DNA of 64,000 nt. It comes from Plantibacter sp. VKM Ac-2880 (GTDB taxonomy: Bacteria; Actinomycetota; Actinomycetes; Actinomycetales; Microbacteriaceae). Position 1 is the first letter of the stretch. Each line of letters starts with the position of its first letter. Below the pieces are notes generated by a model. It searched no databases. It saw only the letters and a list, made by a program, of their open reading frames with translations, and was not told the DNA's origin. The stretch covers positions 620,001 to 684,000 of the forward strand of contig NZ_JADKSJ010000001.1 in assembly GCF_015351235.1 (NCBI RefSeq), in the 5' to 3' direction. The translations under genes were made by a program, and so were the position numbers. This document shows positions 22,678 through 31,061 of the stretch, piece after piece.

Positions 22678-24597
22678 ATGACCACCTCGACCCGTCCTGC
22701 AGCAGCCACGGACGCGGGCGCCGGCAAGCCCCGTCGTCGCCGACGTTCGGCGAAGCCCTCGACGCTCGGACCGATGTTCCGCTCGCCGCTCGCCATCATC
22801 GTGATCGTCGTCCTCACCTGGTTCGTCGTCACGTTCCTGCTGTTCCCGAACCTCAACCTCCTGGTGGGGACCTTCTTCCCCGACGGGAACTTCAGCGCCC
22901 GCGCGGTGGAGAAGCTGTTCAGCTCCGAGCGGGCCCTCAAGGCGCTCGCGAACAGCTTCCTCCTGGCTGTGACGCTGTCGGTCACGGTGAACGTGGTCGG
23001 GATCTTCATCGTCCTCGTGACGAAGTACTTCGTCGTGCGCGGGGCGCGAGTGCTCTGGCTCGGGTACGCGACGACCCTCATCTACGGCGGCATCGTGCTC
23101 GCCGCCGGGTACAACTTCATCTACGGTCGCTACGGCTTCGTCACCAACGCGGTGCGGAACGTGTTCCCGGACATCGACCCGAACTGGTTCTCGGGCTTCT
23201 TCGCCGTCGTCATCGTGATGACGTTCGCGACGACGACGAACCACATGCTCTTCCTCTCCTCGGCGCTCGCCAAGATCGACTACCAGACCATCGAAGCCGC
23301 CCGGAACATGGGCGCGTCGACGTGGACGATCCTGTGGCGCATCGTGCTCCCGGCACTCCGACCGATGATCTTCGCGGTGACGGTGCTGACGTTCCTCATC
23401 GGCCTCGGGGCACTCACCGCGCCACTCGTGCTCGGCGGTCCCGACTTCCAGACCGTCGCGCCGATGATCGTCACGTTCTCGAAGAGTTCCAGCTCGCAGG
23501 ACCTCGCCGCGCTGCTCGCGATCATCCTCGGCCTGGCGACGATCGTGCTGCTGGCGATCATGAACCGCGTGGAGAAGTCCGGCGTGTACTTCTCGGTGGC
23601 GAAGGTCGCGACCCCACTGCAGAAGCAACGGATCCAGAGTCGCCTCGGCAGCGTGGTCGTGCACGTCGTGGCCTACCTGCTCTTCCTCCTGTACGTGACG
23701 CCGGTGCTGCTCATCGTGCTCTTCTCCTTCCTCGATTCGACAGCGATCCAGCGCGGCGTGATCACCCCCGGTGACTTCACGCTGGCGAACTACGTGACCG
23801 TGTTCGGGACCCCGTCGGTGCTCCGACCGTTCATCGTCAGCATCGTCTACAGCGCCCTCGCCTCCGTGATCGTCGTCGGCGGGCTGCTCTTCGTCTCCCG
23901 GATCATCCAGCGCTACCGCAACCGGGTCACGGCGACGTTCGAGTACCTGCTGCACATCCCGTGGATCCTGCCGACGATCCTGATCGCGCTCGGGCTCATC
24001 ATGACCTTCGATCGGCCGAACCCGCTGCTCGGCGGTGCCGTCCTGACGGGCACGACCGTGCTGCTCCTCGTCGCGTACATCATCGTGAAGATCCCGTTCA
24101 CGCTCCGCCTGCTGAAGGCCGCGTTCGCCGGGATCCCCGACTCACTCGAGGACGCCGCCCGGATCCTCGGCGCGAAGTCGCTGTTCACCTTCCGCAAGGT
24201 GCTCTTCCCGCTCGTGCTGCCGACGGCCGCGGCCATCACGGCGCTGAACTTCAACAGCCTGCTCGACGACTACGACGCCGCGGTGTTCCTGTATCAGCCG
24301 CTGTTCGAACCGCTCGGTATCGCGATCAAGGCGAGCACCGAGGGCGAGAACAACCTCGACTCGATGTCGATCACCTTCGTCTACACGGTGCTGCTCATGA
24401 TCATCATGGGTGTCGCCATGTACCTCGTCTACGGGCGCTCGGCCGGCGGGCGTCGATCGCGGAACGGGTCGCGCGGATCCCGGGTGCGTCCGGTCGCCGC
24501 GGCGGCCACGGCGTCGACGCCCACCACCGCGACGACGACGGCGCCGACGGTCGGCGCGAGCCGCCCCGAGGAGGATCCCGGCTTCGACCGCCGGTGA
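22678..24597 (+). CDS. ABC importer permease, two fused membrane domains
   Basis: 639 residues with two binding-protein-dependent permease domains in tandem. The EAA loops are EAARNMGASTWTILWRIVLP (about 204-223) and EDAARILGAKSLFTFRKVLF (about 490-509), where the ATPase docks. About 12 membrane segments. The N-terminus carries a basic cytoplasmic stretch (KPRRRRRSAK) and the C-terminus an Ala/Thr-rich low-complexity tail. Fused permeases are typical of FbpB/PhnU-type iron and phosphonate importers, supporting the assignment without settling the substrate. Confidence 0.9.
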   Translation: MTTSTRPAAATDAGAGKPRRRRRSAKPSTLGPMFRSPLAIIVIVVLTWFVVTFLLFPNLNLLVGTFFPDGNFSARAVEKLFSSERALKALANSFLLAVTLSVTVNVVGIFIVLVTKYFVVRGARVLWLGYATTLIYGGIVLAAGYNFIYGRYGFVTNAVRNVFPDIDPNWFSGFFAVVIVMTFATTTNHMLFLSSALAKIDYQTIEAARNMGASTWTILWRIVLPALRPMIFAVTVLTFLIGLGALTAPLVLGGPDFQTVAPMIVTFSKSSSSQDLAALLAIILGLATIVLLAIMNRVEKSGVYFSVAKVATPLQKQRIQSRLGSVVVHVVAYLLFLLYVTPVLLIVLFSFLDSTAIQRGVITPGDFTLANYVTVFGTPSVLRPFIVSIVYSALASVIVVGGLLFVSRIIQRYRNRVTATFEYLLHIPWILPTILIALGLIMTFDRPNPLLGGAVLTGTTVLLLVAYIIVKIPFTLRLLKAAFAGIPDSLEDAARILGAKSLFTFRKVLFPLVLPTAAAITALNFNSLLDDYDAAVFLYQPLFEPLGIAIKASTEGENNLDSMSITFVYTVLLMIIMGVAMYLVYGRSAGGRRSRNGSRGSRVRPVAAAATASTPTTATTTAPTVGASRPEEDPGFDRR

Positions 24598-24614
24598 GGT
24601 GTGGCTGTGCGGGC

Positions 24615-24630
24615 CGATCCTGACGGATCG
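24615..24630. terminator. Short hairpin after the ABC operon
   Basis: CGATCC (24615-24620) pairs with GGATCG (24625-24630) over a TGAC loop, between the convergent permease and regulator genes. Only six pairs and no T-tract. Confidence 0.3.
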
Positions 24631-24661
24631 CGCCGCCTGAGGGACCTGGCCGGGCTCCGGC

Positions 24662-24979
24662 TCACTCCACCGGGACCCCGGCGGCGATGCTCGACAGGGC
24701 GGCGAGGTGGGCTTCGAGGGCGGCCGAACCGGCGGGGGTGAGGGCGATCCAGGTGAGGCGGCGGGAATCGGTGCGTGTCGACGACCGTTCCTTGCGGAGG
24801 GCGATCAGCTCGGCGTCGGCCAGCACCTTCAGATGCTTCGAGAGCTTGGCGTCGTCGATGGCGAGGGCGTCGCGGACCACCGAGAACTCCAGTTCGTCGA
24901 CAGAGCGGAGCAGTCCGCAGATCCGGAGCCGCAGGGGCGCATGGATCACCTCGTTGAAGGCGGGTGCCGGTGTGCTCAT
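24662..24979 (-). CDS. ArsR/MarR-like winged-helix regulator
   Basis: 105 residues. A winged helix (APLRLRICGLLRSVDELEFSVVRDALAIDDAKLSKHLKVLADAELI, about 14-59) with TRTDSRRLTWIALTPAG as wing, matching the stand-alone transcriptional regulator group that lacks metal-binding cysteines. Its ATG overlaps the TGA of the upstream membrane-protein gene by 4 bases. It probably represses its own operon through the perfect palindrome at 25511-25525. Confidence 0.88.
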   Translation of the reverse strand: MSTPAPAFNEVIHAPLRLRICGLLRSVDELEFSVVRDALAIDDAKLSKHLKVLADAELIALRKERSSTRTDSRRLTWIALTPAGSAALEAHLAALSSIAAGVPVE

Positions 24980-25488
24980 CGTGCGGGTCGCACCGTCGGG
25001 GCGGCGATCTCCTGGCGGAGCGCCTCGTCGTATCGGCGTCCGAGGACGACGGTCGCCACGAAGGTCACGCCGGCCGGGACGAGCGCCCACCAGGGCGAGA
25101 CGTCGAGGAACTTGAACGCGATGCTGCAGGACATGGCGGCGACGAGCACGAGGAGCGTGGCCAGGAGCAGCCGTCGGCTCCGCGGGCCGGCCGGCTTCGT
25201 CACCACGACACCAGCCGTCCGGGCGTACGTCGTGGTCAGGACGGGGATCGCGGCGATCCCGAGGGCGATCGCACCCAGCGGCCACGCCCCGGGGAGGGCG
25301 TGCGCACCGGCGAAGACGGCGGTGATGAGTCCGAGCGCCGGGTGGTACCACCAGGGCGTGATGATGCGGGAGGCGAGGTGCTCCTGATCGCGGGTCATGT
25401 CGTCGAGCGCGGTCTGCGCCTCGGACGGCGACGTGCTGGATGATGCCGGGCGTCGGTCCGGCACGGGGTCCTCGAAGTGACTTTCCAT
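24976..25488 (-). CDS. Four-helix membrane protein of unknown family
   Basis: 170 residues: a disordered acidic N-terminus (about 1-35), then four hydrophobic segments (ALGLITAVFAGAHALPG; GAIALGIAAIPVLTT; LLLATLLVLVAAMSCSIAF; WWALVPAGVTFVATVVLG). Co-translated with the regulator downstream. This pairing of a small integral membrane protein with an ArsR-like repressor is common in actinobacteria; the membrane protein may be a sensor, an anti-regulator or an effector. The ATG has no RBS and sits 7 bases from a -10 hexamer, so the mRNA is leaderless. Confidence 0.8.
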   Translation of the reverse strand: MESHFEDPVPDRRPASSSTSPSEAQTALDDMTRDQEHLASRIITPWWYHPALGLITAVFAGAHALPGAWPLGAIALGIAAIPVLTTTYARTAGVVVTKPAGPRSRRLLLATLLVLVAAMSCSIAFKFLDVSPWWALVPAGVTFVATVVLGRRYDEALRQEIAAPTVRPAR

Positions 25489-25489
25489 G

Positions 25490-25525
25490 GTCGCAACTCT
25501 ACGCCGAGGGTTGCGATCATCGCAA
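25490..25525 (-). promoter_or_regulatory. Leaderless promoter overlapped by a perfect palindrome
   Basis: On the minus strand: -35 TTGCGA (25525-25520), 18-base spacer, -10 TAGAGT (25501-25496), then 7 bases to the ATG. The 15-bp perfect palindrome TTGCGATCATCGCAA (25511-25525) covers the -35, and a further half-site (GTCGCAA, 25490-25496) overlaps the transcript start. A strong candidate for autoregulation by the ArsR-like protein. Confidence 0.75.
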
Positions 25526-25555
25526 GTGACTGTGCCGCGGGCGCGCTCGGCCTGG

Positions 25556-26098
25556 CTACCGGCGTGCCTCCGGGGCGGACGACTCCCACCGGACTTCGCC
25601 GTCCTCGATCGTCGCCGTTGGCCGGAGGCCCTGCCGCTGCGCCACACGCTGGGAGGCCGTGTGCTCCGGGTGGATCGACGCGGCGAACCGCTCCACCCCG
25701 TTGGCCTGCAGCCAGGTGACCATCCGGCCGGCGGCCTCGGCTGCGAACCCGAGCCGCTGGTGGGTCGGGTCGATCACCCAGGCGATCTCGGCGAGCATGG
25801 CCTCGTCCACATCACCCTCGTCCGCTGCGCGCACCGTGGCCTGGACGAAGCCGATGAGGGTGTCGGTGTCGTGGCGGCGCACCATCCAGTTGAGCCATGC
25901 TTCGGAACCGTCCGCCGGTCCGCGCAGCTGCGACCGGTACCGCGCCGTGAGCGTGGCGAGCGACGGCGCTTCCCCACCCGTGAAGGTGTACAGGGCCGGG
26001 TCGGCGAGCACGTCGACCATCGCCGCGGCATGGTCGACCGAGAGCGCCTCCAGCGTGAGGCGTTCCGACGTCAGCGATTCGATCACGGGGAGGGGCAT
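25556..26098 (-). CDS. GNAT N-acetyltransferase
   Basis: 180 residues, RimJ/RimL-like (Acetyltransf_3). The acetyl-CoA loop reads WVIDPTHQRLGFAAEAAGRMVTWL (about 115-138; Q/RxxGxA), with an N-terminal LTSERLTLEALSVDHAAAMVDVL that is typical of the ribosomal-protein/antibiotic acetylating group. Acceptor substrate unknown. Stands alone; a CAAGCT hexamer 6 bases before the ATG may be a weak -10. Confidence 0.88.
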   Translation of the reverse strand: MPLPVIESLTSERLTLEALSVDHAAAMVDVLADPALYTFTGGEAPSLATLTARYRSQLRGPADGSEAWLNWMVRRHDTDTLIGFVQATVRAADEGDVDEAMLAEIAWVIDPTHQRLGFAAEAAGRMVTWLQANGVERFAASIHPEHTASQRVAQRQGLRPTATIEDGEVRWESSAPEARR

Positions 26099-26250
26099 GC
26101 GTCGAGCTTGGCAGTCTCCTGGTGGACGGGCGTGCCGGCCCTGCGAACCTCTGCGCGTTTCGCGGCGGACAGGTGCTGTCCTCGTTCCTCCCTATCGTCG
26201 CCGGCGTGGTGCGGCTCATCGGAGCCCACCCGCGAGGGAAGGAAACCATG

Positions 26251-27405
26251 ATGCACACCGACATCCACCCGTTCCGGATCGACATCCCGGAGGACGCGAT
26301 CGACGAGCTCACGTGTCGACTCCGGGCCACCCGCTTCCCGCCGCCGCTGCCGGGCGACGACTGGTCGACGGGGGTTCCGGTCGACTACCTCCGCCGCGTG
26401 GTCGAGTACTGGACGGATTCCTTCGATTGGCGTGCGCAGCAGGAGGCGCTGAACGGGCTCCCGCAGTTCACGACGGTCATCGACGGGCAGACCATCCACT
26501 TCCTCCACGTCCGCTCGGCGGTCGACGGCGCGCTCCCACTGATGCTCACCCACGGCTGGCCGGGATCGTTCGTCGAGTTCCTGGACCTCATCGGCCCACT
26601 CAGTGACCCCGAGGCTCACGGGCGAGAGGCGGCTGACGCCTTCGACGTGGTCATCCCCTCGCTGCCCGGCTTCGGGTTCTCGACCCCCGTCGTCGAGGGC
26701 GGTTGGGATGCGGCGCGGATCGGGCGGGCGTGGGCGACGCTCATGGAGCGGCTCGGCTACGAGCGGTACGGCGTGCAGGGCAGCGATATCGGCGCGGCGG
26801 TGTCGCCACAGGTGGCGAGGGCAGCGCCGACGCGCGCGGTCGGCGTGCACGTCAACGGCTCGGTGGGGATGCCGCTGCAGGCACCGAGCGAGGCCGAGCT
26901 GGCGAGGTTCACCCCGCTGGAACACGACGGCCTCGCACGGGTCCAGGCCTTCATGCGGGACGAGTACGGCTACATCGCGATCCAGTCCACCCGGCCGCAG
27001 ACGATCGGAGCGGCGCTCGTCGACTCACCCGTCGGCCTCCTCGCGTGGATGTTCGACAAGTTCCACGCGTGGACGGTGCCGCACGAGGCGCTCCCTGAGG
27101 CGATCGTCCCGCTCGATCGCCTGCTGACGAACGTCTCGCTGTACTGGTTCACCGAGACCGCCGGCACCGCCGCCTACGTCGGGTACGCGCAGCAGGCGGC
27201 GTGGGGTGCGGTCGACGAACCGTCCGGCGTTCCCACCGGCGTCATCATGTTCGCCCACGACGTCGGCATCCGTGCCTACGCCGAACGGGAGCACACCATC
27301 ACCCGGTGGAGCGACGTCCCCGACCGCGGTGGCCACTTCGCCGCCCTCGAGGAACCGGAGGCGCTCATCGACGATCTGACCGCGTTCTTCAGACCGCTCC
27401 GGTGA
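26251..27405 (+). CDS. Epoxide hydrolase (EHN family)
   Basis: 384 residues. The N-terminal EHN domain (PFRIDIPEDAIDELTCRLRAT, about 6-26; WxxGVPxDYLRRVVEYW) is followed by an alpha/beta hydrolase: oxyanion motif HGWPGS (about 103-108), nucleophile Asp in QGSDIGAAV (about 176), catalytic His in DRGGHFAALEEPE near the C-terminus. Converts epoxides to diols, as in detoxification. GGGAAGGAA precedes two adjacent ATGs (26248, 26251). It overlaps the convergent WYL regulator by 17 bases. Confidence 0.9.
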   Translation: MHTDIHPFRIDIPEDAIDELTCRLRATRFPPPLPGDDWSTGVPVDYLRRVVEYWTDSFDWRAQQEALNGLPQFTTVIDGQTIHFLHVRSAVDGALPLMLTHGWPGSFVEFLDLIGPLSDPEAHGREAADAFDVVIPSLPGFGFSTPVVEGGWDAARIGRAWATLMERLGYERYGVQGSDIGAAVSPQVARAAPTRAVGVHVNGSVGMPLQAPSEAELARFTPLEHDGLARVQAFMRDEYGYIAIQSTRPQTIGAALVDSPVGLLAWMFDKFHAWTVPHEALPEAIVPLDRLLTNVSLYWFTETAGTAAYVGYAQQAAWGAVDEPSGVPTGVIMFAHDVGIRAYAEREHTITRWSDVPDRGGHFAALEEPEALIDDLTAFFRPLR

Positions 27406-28423
27406 CCGGTCGCGGGTCGGTCTCCTGGGCCGGCCCGTCCGGAAGCGATGGGGCCGGGTTCGACCTGGCCGCCCGGCCCGCCTGCTCCGCCACCCTGCCG
27501 AATGCGGCCCGCAGGCCGTCGGGTTCGATGACCTCCACGTCTGCCTGCACCAGGAGCAACCACCGGGCGATCGCGTCGTAGCCGTCTGCGCCGGCGCGCA
27601 CCACCGTGACCTCGGGGGACACCGCTTCGACGCTGCCCCACGCCGGCGCGACCCACCTGGCCACCGCCTCGATCGGGGCGTGGACGCGGACGGTGCCGGT
27701 GACCTGCTGCCAGCCGACGGTGAGCTGTCGGGTGACCCATCCCTCGACATCCCGATCGGGGAGCTGGCGTTCCCTCGTGGGCAGCTCAGTGGCCGCGAAC
27801 TCCGAGATGCGGTCGACGCGGAACGTGCGCCACGCGTCGGCGTCGAGGTCGAAGGCGACCAGGTACCAGCGCCGTGCCGTGTTGACGAGTCGGTGCGGGT
27901 CGACGCGGCGCGGGGTCGAGGTGTCGTCCCGCCCCGTGTACGCGAACCCGACTCGGCGCCGCACCAGGCATGTCCTCGCGAGGTCGCCGAGGAGGCTGAT
28001 GTCGACCGTCGGGTGGTCGATCGGCTCCAGGGCGTCCACGGGTGCGTCGAGGGTGACGGCTGCGATCGCGTCGACGATCCATCGGGCTCGAGGCGGCAGT
28101 GATGCGACGACCTTCGTGAGTGAACCGGCTGCGAGGGTCCCTTCGACGTCGTCCTGCCAGCGCCGGAGCGCAAGTGCGCAGGCGAGCGCCTCCTCGGTGG
28201 TCAGGTGGATCGGTGGCAGCACAGCGCCCGGTTCGATCGAATACCCGCCGTCGACACCGAGGCGCGTGTCGACCGGGTACCCGAGATCGCGGAGCCGTGC
28301 CACGTCGCGGCGCACGGTCCTCGTCGTCACGCCGAGGTCGTCGGCCAAGCGCTCGGTGGCCATGAACCCGTTCCGCTGGAGCAGCTCCAGCAGTCGGAAC
28401 GTCCGTGACGTCGTATCCCACAT
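27389..28423 (-). CDS. WYL-domain transcriptional regulator (YafY-like)
   Basis: 344 residues. N-terminal HTH_11 (RNGFMATERLADDLGVTTRTVRRD, about 16-40) followed by a WYL domain (RRVDPHRLVNTARRWYLVAFDLDADAWRTFRVDRI, about 165-200) and the WCX C-terminal extension. WYL domains bind ligands such as nucleic-acid fragments. The target may be the epoxide hydrolase, which converges on it and overlaps by 17 bases, but that is only positional. A CATGCT hexamer 6 bases before the ATG could be a weak -10. Confidence 0.88.
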   Translation of the reverse strand: MWDTTSRTFRLLELLQRNGFMATERLADDLGVTTRTVRRDVARLRDLGYPVDTRLGVDGGYSIEPGAVLPPIHLTTEEALACALALRRWQDDVEGTLAAGSLTKVVASLPPRARWIVDAIAAVTLDAPVDALEPIDHPTVDISLLGDLARTCLVRRRVGFAYTGRDDTSTPRRVDPHRLVNTARRWYLVAFDLDADAWRTFRVDRISEFAATELPTRERQLPDRDVEGWVTRQLTVGWQQVTGTVRVHAPIEAVARWVAPAWGSVEAVSPEVTVVRAGADGYDAIARWLLLVQADVEVIEPDGLRAAFGRVAEQAGRAARSNPAPSLPDGPAQETDPRPVTGAV

Positions 28424-28469
28424 GGACCAAGCATGCTCCAGGCCGAGGACACGCCCTGTCCTCGTGGGG

Positions 28470-29039
28470 TCAGGCGGCGGGGTGTCCTGTCACGGCCAGG
28501 TCAGGGCGGAGGCCCTCGAGCACGATCTGCAACATCACCGAACTGTCGGGGTCGTCGCTCGTCATTCGGGCCATACGAGCGGCGTGGGCGATGCCGCACA
28601 GGAGCAGCAGCACCTGGCCCGGGCCGACGTCCGGCCGCAGGTGACCGAGCGCGGCGGCGCGCTGCATCAGCGTCCCGAGGTCCTCGATCAACGCCGTCTG
28701 CAACTGCGTCGTCCGTTCCAGTGCCGTCTCCCGTCTCGAGACGACCTTCTCGAACAGGGGGTCTTCCACGAGGAGGCGGAAATGCGCGGAGAGCGCCCGA
28801 TCGAGGTGCTCCGGACCGGCCTGGTGGAGGATCGTCGCAAGGGCGTCGAACCGGTCCCAGACCAGTGCCTCTTCGAGTTCGGCGACCGTCGCGAAGTGGC
28901 GATAGACCGTCCCGACACCGACGTCGGCCGCGTGGGCGACCGTGTTGAGGGCGGGCGTCTCCCCTGCGGCGACCAGGGAGCGAGCCGCCTCGAGGATGTG
29001 CAGCCGTGTCCGAGCAACGTCTCGCCGAGGGGTAGCCAT
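28470..29039 (-). CDS. TetR/AcrR-family repressor
   Basis: 189 residues. N-terminal helix-turn-helix with ALNTVAHAADVGVGTVYRHF (about 30-49), the classic TetR recognition helix, and a helical C-terminus resembling TetR_C_SbtR. Divergent from an SDR gene with two perfect palindromes between the starts, so it almost certainly controls itself and the SDR. The inducer is unknown, probably a substrate of the reductase. Confidence 0.92.
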   Translation of the reverse strand: MATPRRDVARTRLHILEAARSLVAAGETPALNTVAHAADVGVGTVYRHFATVAELEEALVWDRFDALATILHQAGPEHLDRALSAHFRLLVEDPLFEKVVSRRETALERTTQLQTALIEDLGTLMQRAAALGHLRPDVGPGQVLLLLCGIAHAARMARMTSDDPDSSVMLQIVLEGLRPDLAVTGHPAA

Positions 29040-29070
29040 CGTCACAGCGTACCCGGACCACCGTCTGGTG

Positions 29071-29102
29071 CGGATAGAGTATCCGTGCGGATAGGTTATC
29101 CG
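29071..29102. promoter_or_regulatory. Twin TetR operators
   Basis: Two perfect 15-bp palindromes CGGATANNNTATCCG at 29071-29085 and 29088-29102, centres 17 bp apart, between the tetR start (29039) and the SDR start (29124). This is the best-defined operator pair in the window. Confidence 0.8.
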
Positions 29103-29123
29103 TTTCTGACTGAAAGGCCCATC

Positions 29124-29894
29124 GTGCCTCACTCCTCTCGCCCCGTGGCCGTCATCACCGGGGCCAGTTCCGGCATCGGCGCGCAATTCGCACGCAGGTA
29201 TGCCGCCGAAGGGTTCGACCTCGTCCTGGTCGCCCGCTCCGGCCAGGCGTTGCGGACCCTGGCGGACGAGCTCGCCTCGGCCCACCAGATCGTCGCGCAG
29301 GTGCACGTCGCCGACCTGACCCGCACTGCCGACGTCGATGCGCTGGTCGCGGAGCTGAGCGATGGCCTCGTGCGCGTCGACCACCTCGTCAACTCAGCCG
29401 GAATCGCGCCCGAGGGGGATCTCTCGGACACTGCAGAGCGTGACCTTCGCGACCTGGTGGCGCTGAACGTGACGGCGCTCACGCTCCTGAACCGTGCGGC
29501 GGTCGTCCGCATGCGGGCGCAGCGCACGGGCACGATCATCAACATCGGCAGTGCGGCCGGCTATCAAGCGATGCCGCACTTCGCCGCGTACTCCGCGACG
29601 AAGTCCTACGTGATCAACCTCTCCGAGGCGCTGTCCGAGGAGAATCGGCCGTTCGGGCTCCGGATCTTCGCGGTCTCCCCAGGCGACACCGACACCGGCA
29701 TGGGGTCCAATCCCTCGACCAACAAGCGCACGCCCGAGCAGGTCGTCGACACCGCGTGGCGCGCGATGCGCGGGGCGGCACCGTCGGTGGTCGACGGTGC
29801 CGCGAACAGCATCCTCGCCCTGGTGTCCTCGCGCGTCTTGTCGAAGCGGTTCGGTCTGCGGATCGCCGAACGGATGATGCGCCGCATGGTCTGA
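29124..29894 (+). CDS. Short-chain dehydrogenase/reductase
   Basis: 256 residues. Classical SDR: cofactor motif TGASSGIG (about 14-21), NSAG (about 90), catalytic Ser and the YSATKSYV motif (about 156-163). Similar to DltE-like SDRs of the 250-270 residue class with a C-terminal extension (RFGLRIAERMMRRMV). NAD(P)-dependent oxidation or reduction of an unknown alcohol or ketone. GTG start with GAAAGG upstream, under the twin TetR operators. Confidence 0.9.
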   Translation: MPHSSRPVAVITGASSGIGAQFARRYAAEGFDLVLVARSGQALRTLADELASAHQIVAQVHVADLTRTADVDALVAELSDGLVRVDHLVNSAGIAPEGDLSDTAERDLRDLVALNVTALTLLNRAAVVRMRAQRTGTIINIGSAAGYQAMPHFAAYSATKSYVINLSEALSEENRPFGLRIFAVSPGDTDTGMGSNPSTNKRTPEQVVDTAWRAMRGAAPSVVDGAANSILALVSSRVLSKRFGLRIAERMMRRMV

Positions 29895-30013
29895 GCCTGG
29901 TCTCCGCGAGCGGTGATGACGCGGGTGGCCTCAGCTGGAGCTGGCGCGCCAGCAACGTTTCCGGGGGAGGGAGCGTCATCGCGTTCGTCGCCCTGATGCC
30001 GCCCGCCCACGGG

Positions 30014-31018
30014 TCAGCTGATCGGGTCGCCGAGGCTCAGCTCCCACACGGCGAGACCGTGCACGCCCTGCTGTGTCGCGAGGGCCTTCCGCAGGCCGAG
30101 GGTCTTGGCGTCGGACCACCAGATGACCGTGCCGTCGGCGAGCTTCGCGGTCCACTCCTGCTGCTTCGCGTCGAACGTCGCACGCTTCCCGGCCTTGGCG
30201 CGGGCTTGGGCGACGGTCAGCTGCACACCGTCGGTGCCGTCTCCCGGCCAGGTGTACGCGTACTCGGCGACACCGAGGTCGATCTTGTCTTTCGGGACCC
30301 CGGTCGCGATGAACGCGGTGAGGACGCTCTTCACCCAGGGGGCACCACCGATGGGGCCTGCCTTGGTCCAGGTGGGGCCGTGCTGGTCGTAGGCCATGAG
30401 GACGAATCGCCCGACGGAGGCGTTCAGGGCGCTCAGCTCGTAGCCCTCGTCCGCGTAGCCCGCTGCGGTGTCGGTCGCCATGAGGGCCATCGAGATGGTC
30501 GACGTGGCCGGGAGCGCGGCACGCAGTTCCGTCATGAAGCTCGTGAGACCGGCCGTGTGCGTGTGGTCGAGCGATTCGAGGTCGACCTGCACGCCGTCGA
30601 ACCCGCCCCGCTCGACCCTGGACACGAGCGACGCGATGACGGCTTTCCGGTTCGCCATGCTGCTGAGGAGCTTGGTGGCGACGGCGGGGGAGAAGTCGCC
30701 CGCGGATGCGTCGAAGTTGCCGAAGAGGAGTTCGGTCTTCAGGCCGTGCCGCTTCGCCTCGGTGACCATGGCCGCGGCTTCCCTCGGGGTCGCTGTGACC
30801 TTCGCGCCGTTGGAGGACAGGTTGACGCCGTCGATCCCGACGAGCGAGAGGGCTGCGGCACTCGGGGCGAGGTGCTGCGCGCCTGACCCCGTCATGAGGT
30901 ATCCCTCGATCGGCAGCCCCGCGGCGGCGTTCGCGGGGGTGGACACGAGGAGGGGGACCGCGAGCGCCGCGACCGTCAGCGCGACGAGGACGCTCCGGCG
31001 GTTCCGTCGGGTGTGCAT
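30014..31018 (-). CDS. Secreted glycoside hydrolase family 18-like protein
   Basis: 334 residues with a Sec signal peptide (MHTRRNRRSVLVALTVAALA, cleavage near ANA-AG at about 32). The family 18 active-site strand reads GFDGVQVDLES (about 139-149), with Glu about 148 as the proton donor. The fold is close to bacterial spore-germination/chitinase-like GH18 proteins rather than large chitinases; no chitin-binding module is present. Likely acts on cell wall or environmental N-acetylglucosamine polymers. It stands alone. Confidence 0.85.
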   Translation of the reverse strand: MHTRRNRRSVLVALTVAALAVPLLVSTPANAAAGLPIEGYLMTGSGAQHLAPSAAALSLVGIDGVNLSSNGAKVTATPREAAAMVTEAKRHGLKTELLFGNFDASAGDFSPAVATKLLSSMANRKAVIASLVSRVERGGFDGVQVDLESLDHTHTAGLTSFMTELRAALPATSTISMALMATDTAAGYADEGYELSALNASVGRFVLMAYDQHGPTWTKAGPIGGAPWVKSVLTAFIATGVPKDKIDLGVAEYAYTWPGDGTDGVQLTVAQARAKAGKRATFDAKQQEWTAKLADGTVIWWSDAKTLGLRKALATQQGVHGLAVWELSLGDPIS

Positions 31019-31061
31019 GTCTGATTCTCTCGGTCCTCGGACGCGATCGGGCACCGGCGTC

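Noticed and set aside
20583-23081. 832-codon open frame on the minus strand opposite the ABC importer
   Set aside because: It mirrors three well-supported plus-strand genes. Its composition (Arg, Asp, Val, Leu) is what antisense reading of high-GC genes produces, and it has no domain.
24615-24630. Strong terminator behind the ABC operon
   Set aside because: The stem is only six pairs without a T-tract; listed as a weak candidate, not as an established terminator.
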